Source: Winogradskyella sp.
GTDB taxonomy: Bacteria > Bacteroidota > Bacteroidia > Flavobacteriales > Flavobacteriaceae
Direction of reading: 5' to 3'
Length of the DNA stretch: 64,000 nucleotides
NCBI RefSeq assembly: GCF_003712105.1
Contig: NZ_RHLG01000002.1
Span: 62,001-126,000 of the forward strand
Made by a program: the position numbers and the translations under genes. A model generated the notes under the pieces. That model searched no databases. It was not told where the DNA came from and was given only the letters and a program-made list of their open reading frames with translations. Shown one piece after another: positions 33,838-42,531 of the stretch. Positions within the stretch are counted from its first letter, which is position 1. Every line of letters starts with the position of its first letter.

Positions 33838-35094
33838 TTAAGTTATTAATATTGGTTCTTCTGGTAATGGTTTATCTCTATCCTTTTCTATAAAAAAAGT
33901 TGCTTTAGGTAGAGAAAATAATAGATCCTTAAATTTTTTTAATTTATAGATGTTATAGTCTAATTGATAATTCTCAGGGAAAGACGTTGGTAAAACATAA
34001 ATTGAATCCCCATCATCTTCTTGTAATTCATCACGACTTGCTAATGGTTTACTATCTGTTTTTAATTCAATAGTATTCAAAAGTTGGTCGTAAATTTTAA
34101 ATGAGTTTTCGACTAGCATAGATTGTGTAAAGATTTGAATTTCTATAGCGTATTCTTTAAGATAACTTCTCGCATCAAATTCTTTTATTAGGTGTAAAAT
34201 TTCATCTGTTGGGTTATCTAAATCATTAAATTTTAAATTAACGATATCACCACTAATATTAGATCTAATAGGGACTTCAGGTTGACAATTCCCAGCATAT
34301 TTCTGTTCTCTAAAATCTTTAACAAGTTGTTCTCCTTCTTTGTTTATAATTGCAGCCCTATTTTCGGAGTTTAATAATCTATCAATAAATGCAGGATGTT
34401 TATGGCCAATATAGTTTAATGGATTACTAAGTTCAATATCAAAACCGCCATCTATTTTTGCGATAAATTCAATTGCCTTTTCGTATCGTGTTTTTATTTC
34501 TTTATCTTCAATTAAATTGAAATTATCTTTCACACTAGTTGTCCATGCTTGACTTATGTCATTTATATTATCTTCAATCACACGCATATTCTGATAGATT
34601 TCACCTGTAGTTTCACTTGGATCACTAAACAGTAGATATTTGCAACCACCAACTTCGCCAAAACCTGTAATGAGACTGGCGTGATAGCCTCTTTCTCTTA
34701 TTATTTTTAATAGAATAGGTGCTTGATTTTTAATTAACGTAAACTTTACCCAGTTATAATTTAAAATAGTATTTAGGTCCTCCACCTCTTCTAAAATAAA
34801 ACCTCCTTTTCCATAAATAATCTTAATATCATTAGTTTCAATTCCTATATTACATTGGTGACTTATAGAGTTACCGCCTGTGCAGCAACCATTATATACT
34901 TGATTGATAGAATACGGATTGTTCTGATATTTACGATAATAGCTTACTAAATTACATTGAGTATTACCAATAACGGATTTTGAATTTAATCCTTCAATCA
35001 TGTTAGACAAACATGCTGCCCAACACCAGTTCGATTTAAATGGTTGAGGTTTATATTTTATACTCTTCAAATAATAAAATTCGAATTTGCTCAT
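33838..35094 (-). CDS. Papain-like cysteine protease (AvrRpt2/C70- or C39-like)
   Basis: 418 residues, no signal peptide. SNWCWAACLSNMIEG at 21-35 is the nucleophile helix of the AvrRpt2/C39-like papain fold (Cys24). His138 in RGYHASLITGFGEVGGCKYLLFSDP and Asp158 in SDP complete a plausible triad. An extra cysteine-rich insert, YNGCCTGGNSISHQC (about 67-81), is unusual. Residues 180-418 are a charged helical/extended region without known domain. It heads an operon with an unknown protein, a TPR histidine kinase and a response regulator, under palindrome D. It may be a cytoplasmic protease, or an effector exported by a leaderless route. Confidence 0.8.
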   Translation of the reverse strand: MSKFEFYYLKSIKYKPQPFKSNWCWAACLSNMIEGLNSKSVIGNTQCNLVSYYRKYQNNPYSINQVYNGCCTGGNSISHQCNIGIETNDIKIIYGKGGFILEEVEDLNTILNYNWVKFTLIKNQAPILLKIIRERGYHASLITGFGEVGGCKYLLFSDPSETTGEIYQNMRVIEDNINDISQAWTTSVKDNFNLIEDKEIKTRYEKAIEFIAKIDGGFDIELSNPLNYIGHKHPAFIDRLLNSENRAAIINKEGEQLVKDFREQKYAGNCQPEVPIRSNISGDIVNLKFNDLDNPTDEILHLIKEFDARSYLKEYAIEIQIFTQSMLVENSFKIYDQLLNTIELKTDSKPLASRDELQEDDGDSIYVLPTSFPENYQLDYNIYKLKKFKDLLFSLPKATFFIEKDRDKPLPEEPILIT

Positions 35095-35143
35095 ATTGTA
35101 ATTCTAATTTTTCAAAAATTGCAATTTCATTCGAGTTATCACA

Positions 35144-35159
35144 TACCCAGTAATGGGTA
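35144..35159 (-). promoter_or_regulatory. Palindrome D of the 28-38 kb regulon (before protease/two-component operon)
   Basis: TACCCAG-TA-ATGGGTA, the copy closest to a NarL-type 7-2-7 site. Its centre is 35 bp upstream of the centre of AATTTTTG (35113-35120, minus). It is 160 nt from the end of the LRR gene, which has its own terminator, and no T run follows, so a terminator role is unlikely here. Confidence 0.7.
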
Positions 35160-35261
35160 TATTTCAACATTTAAGTTATAGGATATTTTATTAGTGAAAA
35201 GATAATATCGTTAAACTGTAAGAAAATAAGGACTAAACCTGTTCTCTAATTCAAAATTGAA

Positions 35262-35295
35262 AAACAAAAACGGATAATGTATTGCACTATCCGTT
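35262..35295 (-). terminator. Terminator of the LRR surface protein gene
   Basis: On the minus strand AACGGATA and TATCCGTT arms (35269-35276, 35288-35295) enclose an 11-nt loop and run into a T-rich tract. It is 26 nt after the stop codon. Confidence 0.75.
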
Positions 35296-35320
35296 AGTTA
35301 TTCAATGACTGATTTATTTA

Positions 35321-38302
35321 CTATTGCTTAATAAAGCGTTTGGTTGTAGATTGATTATCATCAGTTGTTAATTTCAAAATATAAATGCCTATGTCAAGGT
35401 GCTCTATATTCAAACTATTGGTATTTGACACTAATGTTTTATTTTTAATTTTCTTTCCATTAATATCATAGATTTCTATAATAGCGTTTTGTAATCCATT
35501 TCCTGATATGGTAATCCAATTAGACGTTGGGTTTGGATACAACTTAAAATCTAAAATATCTGAATCAGATATACTCAATGCAGCTTCTACATTAAGCGTA
35601 ATATCTGCTCTTCGTACCGTTAGTCCATCGACATCTGTATTTGTGATTTCGCAATAATACACACCACTATCACTTGGCTGTGGATTGTTTATAGTATAAG
35701 TAGATTCAGTTGCACCAATTATAGCTTCGCCATCCTTAAACCATTGGTATTGATCTGTACTTAATAATCTAAAAAATCGAGTAGTGGTTGTCATACCATT
35801 GACATCTAGTGTTATGGATTCTCCTGGTGGAATAGTGACCATTTCGGGTTCACTCGTGTTCCGTTGAGGTGAGTAAAAGTAATTTGTGATTAAAAGATTA
35901 TTAGCTTGGTTAGTTGCTAAATCTGCAAAAGAATATAAGTTCTCTGTAATGTTTAGTGTATTTAGATTAGGAAGTACACTCAAATCTGGAAGCTCACCAG
36001 AAAAATCATTGCCTTGTGCATTAATACTAAATAGGTTTAATGCGTTAGAAAAATCGGGCAAAGTACCAGTAAACAGGTTGGCATTTCCGGCAAATTCAAA
36101 GGTGCTACCTATAACATAAAAATCTCTTAGGTCAGTTAAATTACTTATGCCACTTGGCATATCACCAGTAAAGGCATTTCCAATAAGTCTCAGCTCTTGC
36201 AGGTTTGTAAGATTACCAATTGATGCTGGTAGATTGCCAGAGTTTGCTGTAGCTTGTAAACGTAATCGCTTTAAATTTGATAAATTACCTATACTCGAAG
36301 GTAATGGACCTGTCACACCACTTTCAAGCGCTATACTTAGATGTTCTAAGTTGACCAAGTCTTCAATCTCAGTTGGTATTTGTCCTGACCAGCCACCTGT
36401 ACCAAAATTTTCAATTCCAATAACTTTATTTCCAGCTGTGGTGATATGTGCCCAATCTCTAACGGGTTGTGCTGTGCCCCAATTGGTATTTTCTACCCAA
36501 TTAGGCCCATCTAGTGCATTATAAAAAACCATTAGAGCATCGCGTTCTGCCTGACTTACTGGTCCGTATAAATCTACAGATGGTCTTCTATATTCTAAAC
36601 CAGGAACTAAAGGACTAGTTGCGATGCATATGTAGGTGTTTAAGTCTTGAGTTTGAAGATCGGTGAAATTTAATGTGTTAGTATTGGCGCCTGTAACCGG
36701 ATCACTTTCAACATCTAGGTCAAATCGATTACTTATATACCATTGGTAATCTACATCGGTACCTGTAATTGGTGTCATTGTAAGCATATAATCATTTCCA
36801 ATAATACCTTCAATTTGCTCTTCTAAGTCGACAACTTTTTGGTTACTAAATAAGAAAGTTGAAATACCACTATTGGCTGTAAAGTTTGGCTCGAAATCAG
36901 CAAAAGAAAATGTATTAGACCTGATGTCAAGAGTTTCGAGATTAGATAACACACTGAAATCAGGAATTGTTCCGCCTATAGAATTATTAAAAAAGCCGAT
37001 ATATTCAAGGTTTGGTAGGTTTAATAGTTCACTAAGGTCGGTACCCACAATATTTGCTGCAGGGAGATCTAATCTGGTTACACCTCCATTTTCGACTGTT
37101 ACACCAAACCAAGCACCCACTGGTTGTATTGTATTCCAATTGCTATTATTTGTCCAGCTTGTACCTCCATTAGCATTAAAAAATGCTACCAAAGCATCGC
37201 GCTCGGCTTGAGAGCTGTCTTCTGCAATATTAAAATTAACATTAGAGAGTTGACCACTATCCAAATTTCTACATACTTGAATGTAATAGCTTTGGCCTGG
37301 CGTAGTTGTAAAAGTTGTAGATGTACTAAATGTGCAATAACCTGGTAGAACTTGCAATTGCGTTTCATCAGTCTGGTTTAAATCTGGAGCCGTATATGGG
37401 ATTAAGAACGAATTACCATTAATTGGTTGAAAATTTGGGTCTGTTAAACTGGCCGTTATAGAAATAAAGGATGTGGCAGTAAACTTGTAGTATACTCTTT
37501 CAAAAGAATCTACACCACAATCAGACCCGCCAATTCCATTAGCTGTGGCCAAATCTAAACGTAAGTTTTCATCTACAAAATCGGATTCTGGAATGATTAC
37601 CGCATTCTCAATTAAGTCATTAGCAGGAATCAATAGTGAAGGGTCAATACAGTCGGGGTTGCCATCATTATCCGCATCTTCATATGTTGGGTCATAACCT
37701 TGTGATGTTTCAAAAAATTCAATTCTATCAACAACAATATCAGTTTGTGATAAACCAAACTCCAATCTAAACCTGAATTTATCACTTGTAAAGTTTGTAA
37801 AGTCAATAAACAGATTGTTAATGGATATTACAATCCAATTTTCAGTGATATTATAATAATTATTGAGATTTCTATACACGCCATTTTCGTCAACTAACGC
37901 CCATCTGATGGCATCGCCATCAATAGCTCCAATTCTTTTCACATAAATATTAAAGCTATATCCTACGCCATCCTGAAGTGTAAACTCTTCAGAATCAATG
38001 GAGTGTGTTTCAAATTGCCCACTATTTGGAGCGGTTATATACAGTGATTTATTGCCATGGAATACATTAGCAGCATTTTGATTAATAGAGAAATTGCCAG
38101 GATTTTGAGGTATGGTCCAACCAACAAAGTCAGACTCAAAACTTACATTACCTATTATAGAGTTTGCCAATGCATTGCATGGGTCTATACAATCTAAGAC
38201 GCCATCGCCGTCAGAATCCATATTAGTTTCTGGAGGACATTGACTTATTCCTAGATATGGTATACCTAGCAAAAACAGAAATAAGAGTAAAAATTGTTTC
38301 AT
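35321..38302 (-). CDS. Secreted leucine-rich-repeat protein with T9SS sorting domain
   Basis: 993 residues. Signal peptide (1-20), thrombospondin-3-like calcium repeats (DSDGDGVLDCIDPC; DADNDGNPDCIDPS), a CenC/CBM-like jelly-roll between them (about 45-200), a CUB/PPC-like region, two LRR blocks each opened by SQAERDAL-x-x-F-x-N-A and W-x-x-N-x-N-W (about 365 and 595), two Ig-like segments (YQWYISN; YQWFKDGEAIIGATESTYTINNPQPSDSGVYYC), and a type A sorting domain (FKLYPNPTSNWITISG ... GIYILKLTTDDNQSTTKRFIKQ). It should be exported by the type IX system and held at the surface. It has its own regulon palindrome (E) and is the last visible output of the local two-component system. Confidence 0.92.
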   Translation of the reverse strand: MKQFLLLFLFLLGIPYLGISQCPPETNMDSDGDGVLDCIDPCNALANSIIGNVSFESDFVGWTIPQNPGNFSINQNAANVFHGNKSLYITAPNSGQFETHSIDSEEFTLQDGVGYSFNIYVKRIGAIDGDAIRWALVDENGVYRNLNNYYNITENWIVISINNLFIDFTNFTSDKFRFRLEFGLSQTDIVVDRIEFFETSQGYDPTYEDADNDGNPDCIDPSLLIPANDLIENAVIIPESDFVDENLRLDLATANGIGGSDCGVDSFERVYYKFTATSFISITASLTDPNFQPINGNSFLIPYTAPDLNQTDETQLQVLPGYCTFSTSTTFTTTPGQSYYIQVCRNLDSGQLSNVNFNIAEDSSQAERDALVAFFNANGGTSWTNNSNWNTIQPVGAWFGVTVENGGVTRLDLPAANIVGTDLSELLNLPNLEYIGFFNNSIGGTIPDFSVLSNLETLDIRSNTFSFADFEPNFTANSGISTFLFSNQKVVDLEEQIEGIIGNDYMLTMTPITGTDVDYQWYISNRFDLDVESDPVTGANTNTLNFTDLQTQDLNTYICIATSPLVPGLEYRRPSVDLYGPVSQAERDALMVFYNALDGPNWVENTNWGTAQPVRDWAHITTAGNKVIGIENFGTGGWSGQIPTEIEDLVNLEHLSIALESGVTGPLPSSIGNLSNLKRLRLQATANSGNLPASIGNLTNLQELRLIGNAFTGDMPSGISNLTDLRDFYVIGSTFEFAGNANLFTGTLPDFSNALNLFSINAQGNDFSGELPDLSVLPNLNTLNITENLYSFADLATNQANNLLITNYFYSPQRNTSEPEMVTIPPGESITLDVNGMTTTTRFFRLLSTDQYQWFKDGEAIIGATESTYTINNPQPSDSGVYYCEITNTDVDGLTVRRADITLNVEAALSISDSDILDFKLYPNPTSNWITISGNGLQNAIIEIYDINGKKIKNKTLVSNTNSLNIEHLDIGIYILKLTTDDNQSTTKRFIKQ

Positions 38303-38360
38303 AGTTAAAAGGATAAATTATTGATGGCATAAATTTATCCTCCATGACTATTAAAAAAAA

Positions 38361-38376
38361 TCCCCATTAATGGGTA
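38361..38376 (-). promoter_or_regulatory. Palindrome E of the 28-38 kb regulon (before LRR protein)
   Basis: TCCCCAT-TA-ATGGGTA, flanked by AAA/TTT. Its centre is 35 bp upstream of the centre of TAAATTTA (38330-38337, minus). A long T run follows it on the minus strand, so it may also end the short gene stopping at 38413. Confidence 0.65.
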
Positions 38377-38412
38377 TTTTTAGTACTAGAGTAGACTTAA
38401 GAATGCTATTTA

Positions 38413-38598
38413 TTACATGTAAATAAACTTAACTGCGGCGATAAGTCCAATAAACCCAATAAAGGCTAAAAGAATCCAAATGGTGCCTTTATAGTACTTT
38501 TTATGAAGCTTTAAGTCTTTACGATACTGAAACACAATCACGGTAGCAAATGCTATAAAAAATAATATTCCAAAAACTAATTGACCAGTCGTAAACAT
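38413..38598 (-). CDS. Small two-helix membrane protein, conserved in flavobacteria
   Basis: 61 residues from the ATG at 38598 (MFTTGQLVFGILFFIAFATVIVF); a longer reading would run into the divergent MazG-like gene. Two membrane helices (about 5-23 and 38-58) flank the basic loop YRKDLKLHKKYYKG. I recall small proteins of this pattern in many flavobacteria, with no known function. Confidence 0.75.
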   Translation of the reverse strand: MFTTGQLVFGILFFIAFATVIVFQYRKDLKLHKKYYKGTIWILLAFIGFIGLIAAVKFIYM

Positions 38599-38649
38599 CT
38601 TCTTATTTTTATACAAATTTAAGGAATACTCAAATAATACTAAGATAAT

Positions 38650-39036
38650 ATGCAAGATAAAATAGAGGCAGTAAAAGCTTTTCATACCGCTTTTAAAATT
38701 GGACATAGAGAAACACCTAAAGCACATTTAGGAATGGAAAAAAATCAGTTGCGATACAAGCTTATGAGAGAAGAAAATGAAGAGTATCTTGAAGCTGCTA
38801 ATAATAATGATTTAGTTGAAGTAGCGGATGCCCTTGGCGATATGTTATATATACTTTGTGGTACAATTATAGAACATGGTTTGCAACATAAAATTGAAGA
38901 GGTTTTTACAGAAATTCAACGCAGTAATATGAGTAAATTAGGTGAAGATGGAGAACCAATTTACAGAGAAGATGGCAAAGTAATGAAAGGTCCAAATTAC
39001 TTTAAACCTAATATTGAAGACATCTTAAATAACTAA
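38650..39036 (+). CDS. MazG-like nucleotide pyrophosphohydrolase
   Basis: 128 residues, all-alpha NTP-PPase fold. The metal-binding motifs are KLMREENEEYLEAA (ExxE-type) and EVADALGDMLYILCGTIIEHGL (ExxD-type). These enzymes cleave nucleoside triphosphates to monophosphate and PPi; the C-terminal GEDGEPIYREDGKVMKGPNYFKPNIE resembles phosphoribosyl-ATP pyrophosphohydrolase-like members of flavobacteria. Single gene, divergent from the small membrane protein. Confidence 0.85.
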   Translation: MQDKIEAVKAFHTAFKIGHRETPKAHLGMEKNQLRYKLMREENEEYLEAANNNDLVEVADALGDMLYILCGTIIEHGLQHKIEEVFTEIQRSNMSKLGEDGEPIYREDGKVMKGPNYFKPNIEDILNN

Positions 39037-39059
39037 ACCTATCGTATAGTGTTGTTAGT

Positions 39060-40127
39060 TTAGACTTTTACTCTCCAGCCAAATTTATCTTCAGATTTAT
39101 TAGTCTGTATATCAGTAATGTGCTTTTTTAATAACTCACCAAAAGTGTTTTCTATTTCTGGCAATTGGTAGTCTTTACCTTTATATCCAAAACCAGAAAT
39201 TGGGGACACCACTGCAGCAGTTCCTGCACCAAAAATTTCTTTTAAACTTCCGTTTTCGGAAGCTTCAATAAGTTCGCTAACTTTTATTTTACGTACGTCT
39301 ACATCAATACCTAGATCTTCGGCTATGCTGATAATACTTTTTCTGGTAATACCATCTAATATTCTATCGCTAGTTGGTACAGTCATTAGTGTGTCATTTA
39401 TTCTCACAAAAATATTCATGGCTCCAGCTTCCTCTATATATTCGTGACTATTGTCATCTGTCCAAATCACTTGTTGGTATCCTTTATCTTTTGCTAATTG
39501 GGTTGGGTAAAATTGTCCAGCATAGTTACCACCAGCTTTTGCAAACCCGACACCACCATTGGCAGATCGCGAATATTTTTCTTCGATAAGTACTTTTACT
39601 TTTCCAGAAAAATAAGCTCCAGAAGGTGCAAATGCAATCACAAATTTGTATGCATCAGCAGGTGATGCATGAAAACCAGAGCCAGAAGCAAACATAAAAG
39701 GGCGAATATACAGGGCACTACCATCAGATTTTGGAATCCAATCTTTTTCTAATTTGAGAAGTTCTTTTAGACCATCCATAAAAAAGGCTTCAGGTAACTC
39801 TGGCATAGCTAATCGCTTTGCAGAGATGTTTAACCTTTTGAAATTATCTATTGGTCTAAATAAAAAGATATCGTCATTAGCATCCTTATAAGCTTTCATA
39901 CCTTCAAAAATAGATTGTCCATAATGAAAAATCTTTGCTGAAGGATCTAGTGTAATAGGTTGGTAAGGAACTATTTTAGGATTTTGCCATTTACCATCTT
40001 TATAGTCGCACTCGAGCATATGGTCCGTAAAAACGCGACCAAAATCAAGATTATTAAAATCTACACTACTTATCTTAGAATGTTTAGCTTTTTCTATTTC
40101 AATGGTTAGAGACGTCATTGTATTCAT
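39060..40127 (-). CDS. ilvE: Branched-chain amino acid aminotransferase
   Basis: 355 residues, fold-type IV PLP enzyme, last step of Leu/Ile/Val synthesis and first of their breakdown. SIFEGMKAYKDANDDIFLFRP, RPFMFASGSGFHASPADAYKFVIAFAP and the catalytic lysine in GVGFAKAGGNYAGQFYPTQLAKDKGY are diagnostic; EYIEEAGAMNIF and GTAAVVSPI complete the site. A second ATG lies three codons in; either start keeps the domain. Monocistronic. Confidence 0.93.
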   Translation of the reverse strand: MNTMTSLTIEIEKAKHSKISSVDFNNLDFGRVFTDHMLECDYKDGKWQNPKIVPYQPITLDPSAKIFHYGQSIFEGMKAYKDANDDIFLFRPIDNFKRLNISAKRLAMPELPEAFFMDGLKELLKLEKDWIPKSDGSALYIRPFMFASGSGFHASPADAYKFVIAFAPSGAYFSGKVKVLIEEKYSRSANGGVGFAKAGGNYAGQFYPTQLAKDKGYQQVIWTDDNSHEYIEEAGAMNIFVRINDTLMTVPTSDRILDGITRKSIISIAEDLGIDVDVRKIKVSELIEASENGSLKEIFGAGTAAVVSPISGFGYKGKDYQLPEIENTFGELLKKHITDIQTNKSEDKFGWRVKV

Positions 40128-40245
40128 TTCAGATACTTAATTAGTACGATACAAAAGTAAGCAATCATTATCTTTGGATGCCTTTTAATACTTTAAAATT
40201 TTAGTAATTTTGTTAAACCATTTATCAACATAAATCAATAAAAAA

Positions 40246-40761
40246 ATGAAAAGAATATTTAGCTTATTACTAATTACACTTATGGTTGTTTCATGTAAAA
40301 ATGAACCAAAAACTAACTATGAGAGCGAAGTAGAGCAAACCAAAGACGATGTTACCGAAATCGCTTATGCTAGTTTTGGTAAGGAAATTATAGATGATGA
40401 CGCACTTTCTACAGACCGAATGCTAGCACATTATAGTACAATGAAAGTTGGAGATACTTTAAATGCTAAAATGAAAGGTAAAATCACTGATGTATGCTCA
40501 AAAAAGGGATGTTGGATGAAACTCGATATGGGTAACGATAAAACGGTTAGAGTAACATTTAAGGATTATGGCTTTTTTGTGCCTACTGATGCTTCAGGAG
40601 AAGTGGTGATTAACGGAAAGGCCTTTGTAAAAGAAATTTCTGTGGATGAATTAAAACACTATGCTGAAGATGCTGGTGAATCTCCAGAAGACATAGCAAA
40701 AATTACTGAGCCAGAAATGGCAATGTCTTTTGAGGCAGATGGCGTTTTGTTAAAAAAGTAG
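40246..40761 (+). CDS. DUF4920 lipoprotein
   Basis: 171 residues. MKRIFSLLLITLMVVSC is a lipobox signal. The DUF4920 domain (about 45-170) includes ASFGKEII, KMKGKITDVCSKKGCWMKLDMGND, VTFKDYGFFVPTDASGEVVINGKAF and SVDELKHYAEDAG. The C-x-x-x-x-C pair at the strand turn may bind metal or form a disulfide. The function is not known. A TAATTTTG box lies at 40205-40212. The stop codon shares one base with the mnmD start. Confidence 0.88.
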   Translation: MKRIFSLLLITLMVVSCKNEPKTNYESEVEQTKDDVTEIAYASFGKEIIDDDALSTDRMLAHYSTMKVGDTLNAKMKGKITDVCSKKGCWMKLDMGNDKTVRVTFKDYGFFVPTDASGEVVINGKAFVKEISVDELKHYAEDAGESPEDIAKITEPEMAMSFEADGVLLKK

Positions 40762-41435
40762 TGAAACGAAAAGTCATAACTACTGGTGATGGTTCTAAAA
40801 CCATTCAGATAGAAGACTGGAATGAGCAGTACCATTCTGTTCACGGAGCAATAAACGAAGCAAATCATGTATTTATTAAACATGGTTTGCTTTTTTATTC
40901 TGAAATTAATCCTGAGACTAAGCCAATTCATATTCTTGAAATAGGTTTTGGTACAGGCTTAAATGCTTTTTTAACGCTTATCAATGCAGAAAAACTGCAC
41001 AAAAATATTAGATACACTGGAGTAGAAGCTTATCCTGTAAGCCAAGAGGAAATCAATGCTTTGAATTATGTGGATTTAATTTCAAAGCATCACAAAAACG
41101 AGTTTGAGTTATTGCACTCCACAGAATGGGAAAAAGATATAGATATTTTCCCAAATTTCAGTTTAATTAAGCGGCAAATGCTTATTCAAGATATAAGCAC
41201 AATTTCGGAGTTTGATGTCATTTATTTTGATGCTTTTGGTGCACGTGTACAGCCAGATTTGTGGACTGAAGATATTTTTCAGAACATGTATAATGCGCTA
41301 AATACTAATGGTGTTTTAGTTACTTATTCTGCTAAAGGTAGTGTTAGACGTGCGATGAAATCTGTGGGGTTTAAAGTTGAACGTCTTGATGGACCACCAA
41401 ATAAAAGGCACATGCTTAGAGCTGTTAAAAGTTAA
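40761..41435 (+). CDS. mnmD: tRNA (mnm5s2U34) methyltransferase MnmD-like
   Basis: 224 residues, begins at GTG overlapping the upstream TAG. It is the stand-alone methyltransferase corresponding to the N-terminal half of MnmC: GDGSKTIQIEDWNEQYHSVHGAINEANHVFI, SAM-binding ILEIGFGTGLNAFL, and FDVIYFDAFGARVQPDLWTEDIF with the ending VERLDGPPNKRHMLRA. It methylates 5-aminomethyluridine at the tRNA wobble base. No oxidase half is attached. Confidence 0.9.
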   Translation: MKRKVITTGDGSKTIQIEDWNEQYHSVHGAINEANHVFIKHGLLFYSEINPETKPIHILEIGFGTGLNAFLTLINAEKLHKNIRYTGVEAYPVSQEEINALNYVDLISKHHKNEFELLHSTEWEKDIDIFPNFSLIKRQMLIQDISTISEFDVIYFDAFGARVQPDLWTEDIFQNMYNALNTNGVLVTYSAKGSVRRAMKSVGFKVERLDGPPNKRHMLRAVKS

Positions 41436-41491
41436 CTAAATATACAGGTACGGCCTTATTACTAGAGTATCTTTGTATAAAATAGTTTGAT

Positions 41492-42400
41492 GTGAAAGTC
41501 TTAATTACAGGAGCAACGGGATTAGTCGGAAGAGAAATAGTTAAGCTATGTCATGAACAAGACATAGCAGTAAACTATTTAACTACTTCTAAGTCAAAGT
41601 TATCGAATAGTTCTAATTATAGAGGATTTTATTGGAATCCAAGTAATAAAGAAATTGACACAGCCTGTTTTGATGGTGTTGATACAGTGATTAATCTCGT
41701 TGGTGCATCTATATCTAAACGATGGACTACAAGCTATAAAAAAGAAGTTCTTGAGAGTAGAACCGAAACGGCCAAGCTTCTAAAAAAAACTATTACTGAA
41801 CATAAATTTCCTGTTAAACATATTGTCTCAGCAAGTGCAATTGGCATTTACCCATCATCTTTTATTGACTATTATGAAGAGGATTTTTCTATAGTGTCTG
41901 ATACATTTTTAGGAGAAGTTGTAGAGCAATGGGAAAGTGCAGTTGATGACTTTAACTCTTTGGGTCTTAAAGTGTGTAAGTTAAGAATAGGCCTTGTGCT
42001 TGCCAAAGATGGTGGTGCATTACCCGAAATTGTAAAACCAATAAAGCTATCTGCAGGCGCTGCTTTTGGTAATGGAGAACAATGGCAAAGTTGGATTCAC
42101 TTATCTGATTTAGCTGAACTTTTTATGTATGCTGTTAATGAGGAATTGACAGGGGTTTACAATGCTGTTGCACCAAACCCAGTTACCAACAGTGAATTGA
42201 CTAAAATGACTGCTAAAGTCCTGAACAAATCATTAATTCTACCAAATATTCCAAAATTTGCAATGAAATTAGCTTTAGGGGAAATGCACATACTTTTATT
42301 TGAAAGTCAACGTGTCAGTAGTGAAAAGATACAACGAGAAGGGTTTGAGTTTAAATTTTCGAATTTACAACCTGCTTTAAGAGACTTACTTAAAAATTAA
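41492..42400 (+). CDS. TIGR01777-family NAD(P)-binding epimerase (SDR39U1-like)
   Basis: 302 residues starting at GTG. The Rossmann motif is LITGATGLVGREIV, followed by VINLVGASISKRWT, HIVSASAIGIYPSS, WESAVDDFNSLGLKVCKLRIGLVLAKDGGAL and a C-terminal DUF1731 (FEFKFSNLQPALRDLL). Family members are atypical short-chain reductases with unknown substrates. A TATCTTTG box lies at 41468-41475. Confidence 0.9.
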   Translation: MKVLITGATGLVGREIVKLCHEQDIAVNYLTTSKSKLSNSSNYRGFYWNPSNKEIDTACFDGVDTVINLVGASISKRWTTSYKKEVLESRTETAKLLKKTITEHKFPVKHIVSASAIGIYPSSFIDYYEEDFSIVSDTFLGEVVEQWESAVDDFNSLGLKVCKLRIGLVLAKDGGALPEIVKPIKLSAGAAFGNGEQWQSWIHLSDLAELFMYAVNEELTGVYNAVAPNPVTNSELTKMTAKVLNKSLILPNIPKFAMKLALGEMHILLFESQRVSSEKIQREGFEFKFSNLQPALRDLLKN

Positions 42401-42433
42401 AAAACGCAACTTGAATAAAGTTGCGTTTTTTTA
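42401..42433 (+). terminator. Intrinsic terminator after the epimerase gene
   Basis: A perfect 12-bp stem AAAACGCAACTT / AAGTTGCGTTTT with a 5-nt loop and following T run, immediately after the stop codon. Confidence 0.85.
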
Positions 42434-42531
42434 GCTATTAATAATTTTTTTGAATAATGGGAGAATTATTCTTTCTTAAATGCAAAAATATTGCAAAATC
42501 GATATTGAGAAATTGATGTATGATAATTAAT

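Noticed and set aside
29198..38376. Reading the five 7-2-7 palindromes as ordinary terminators only
   Set aside because: Copies A, B and E do have T runs, but C and D do not, D is far from any gene end, and the sequence (not only the pairing) and the 35-bp spacing to a -7-like box are kept in all five. The dual role stays possible and is stated in the entries.
38599..38727. N-terminal extension of the 61-residue membrane protein
   Set aside because: It would overlap the divergent MazG-like gene, and the added residues show no conserved pattern.
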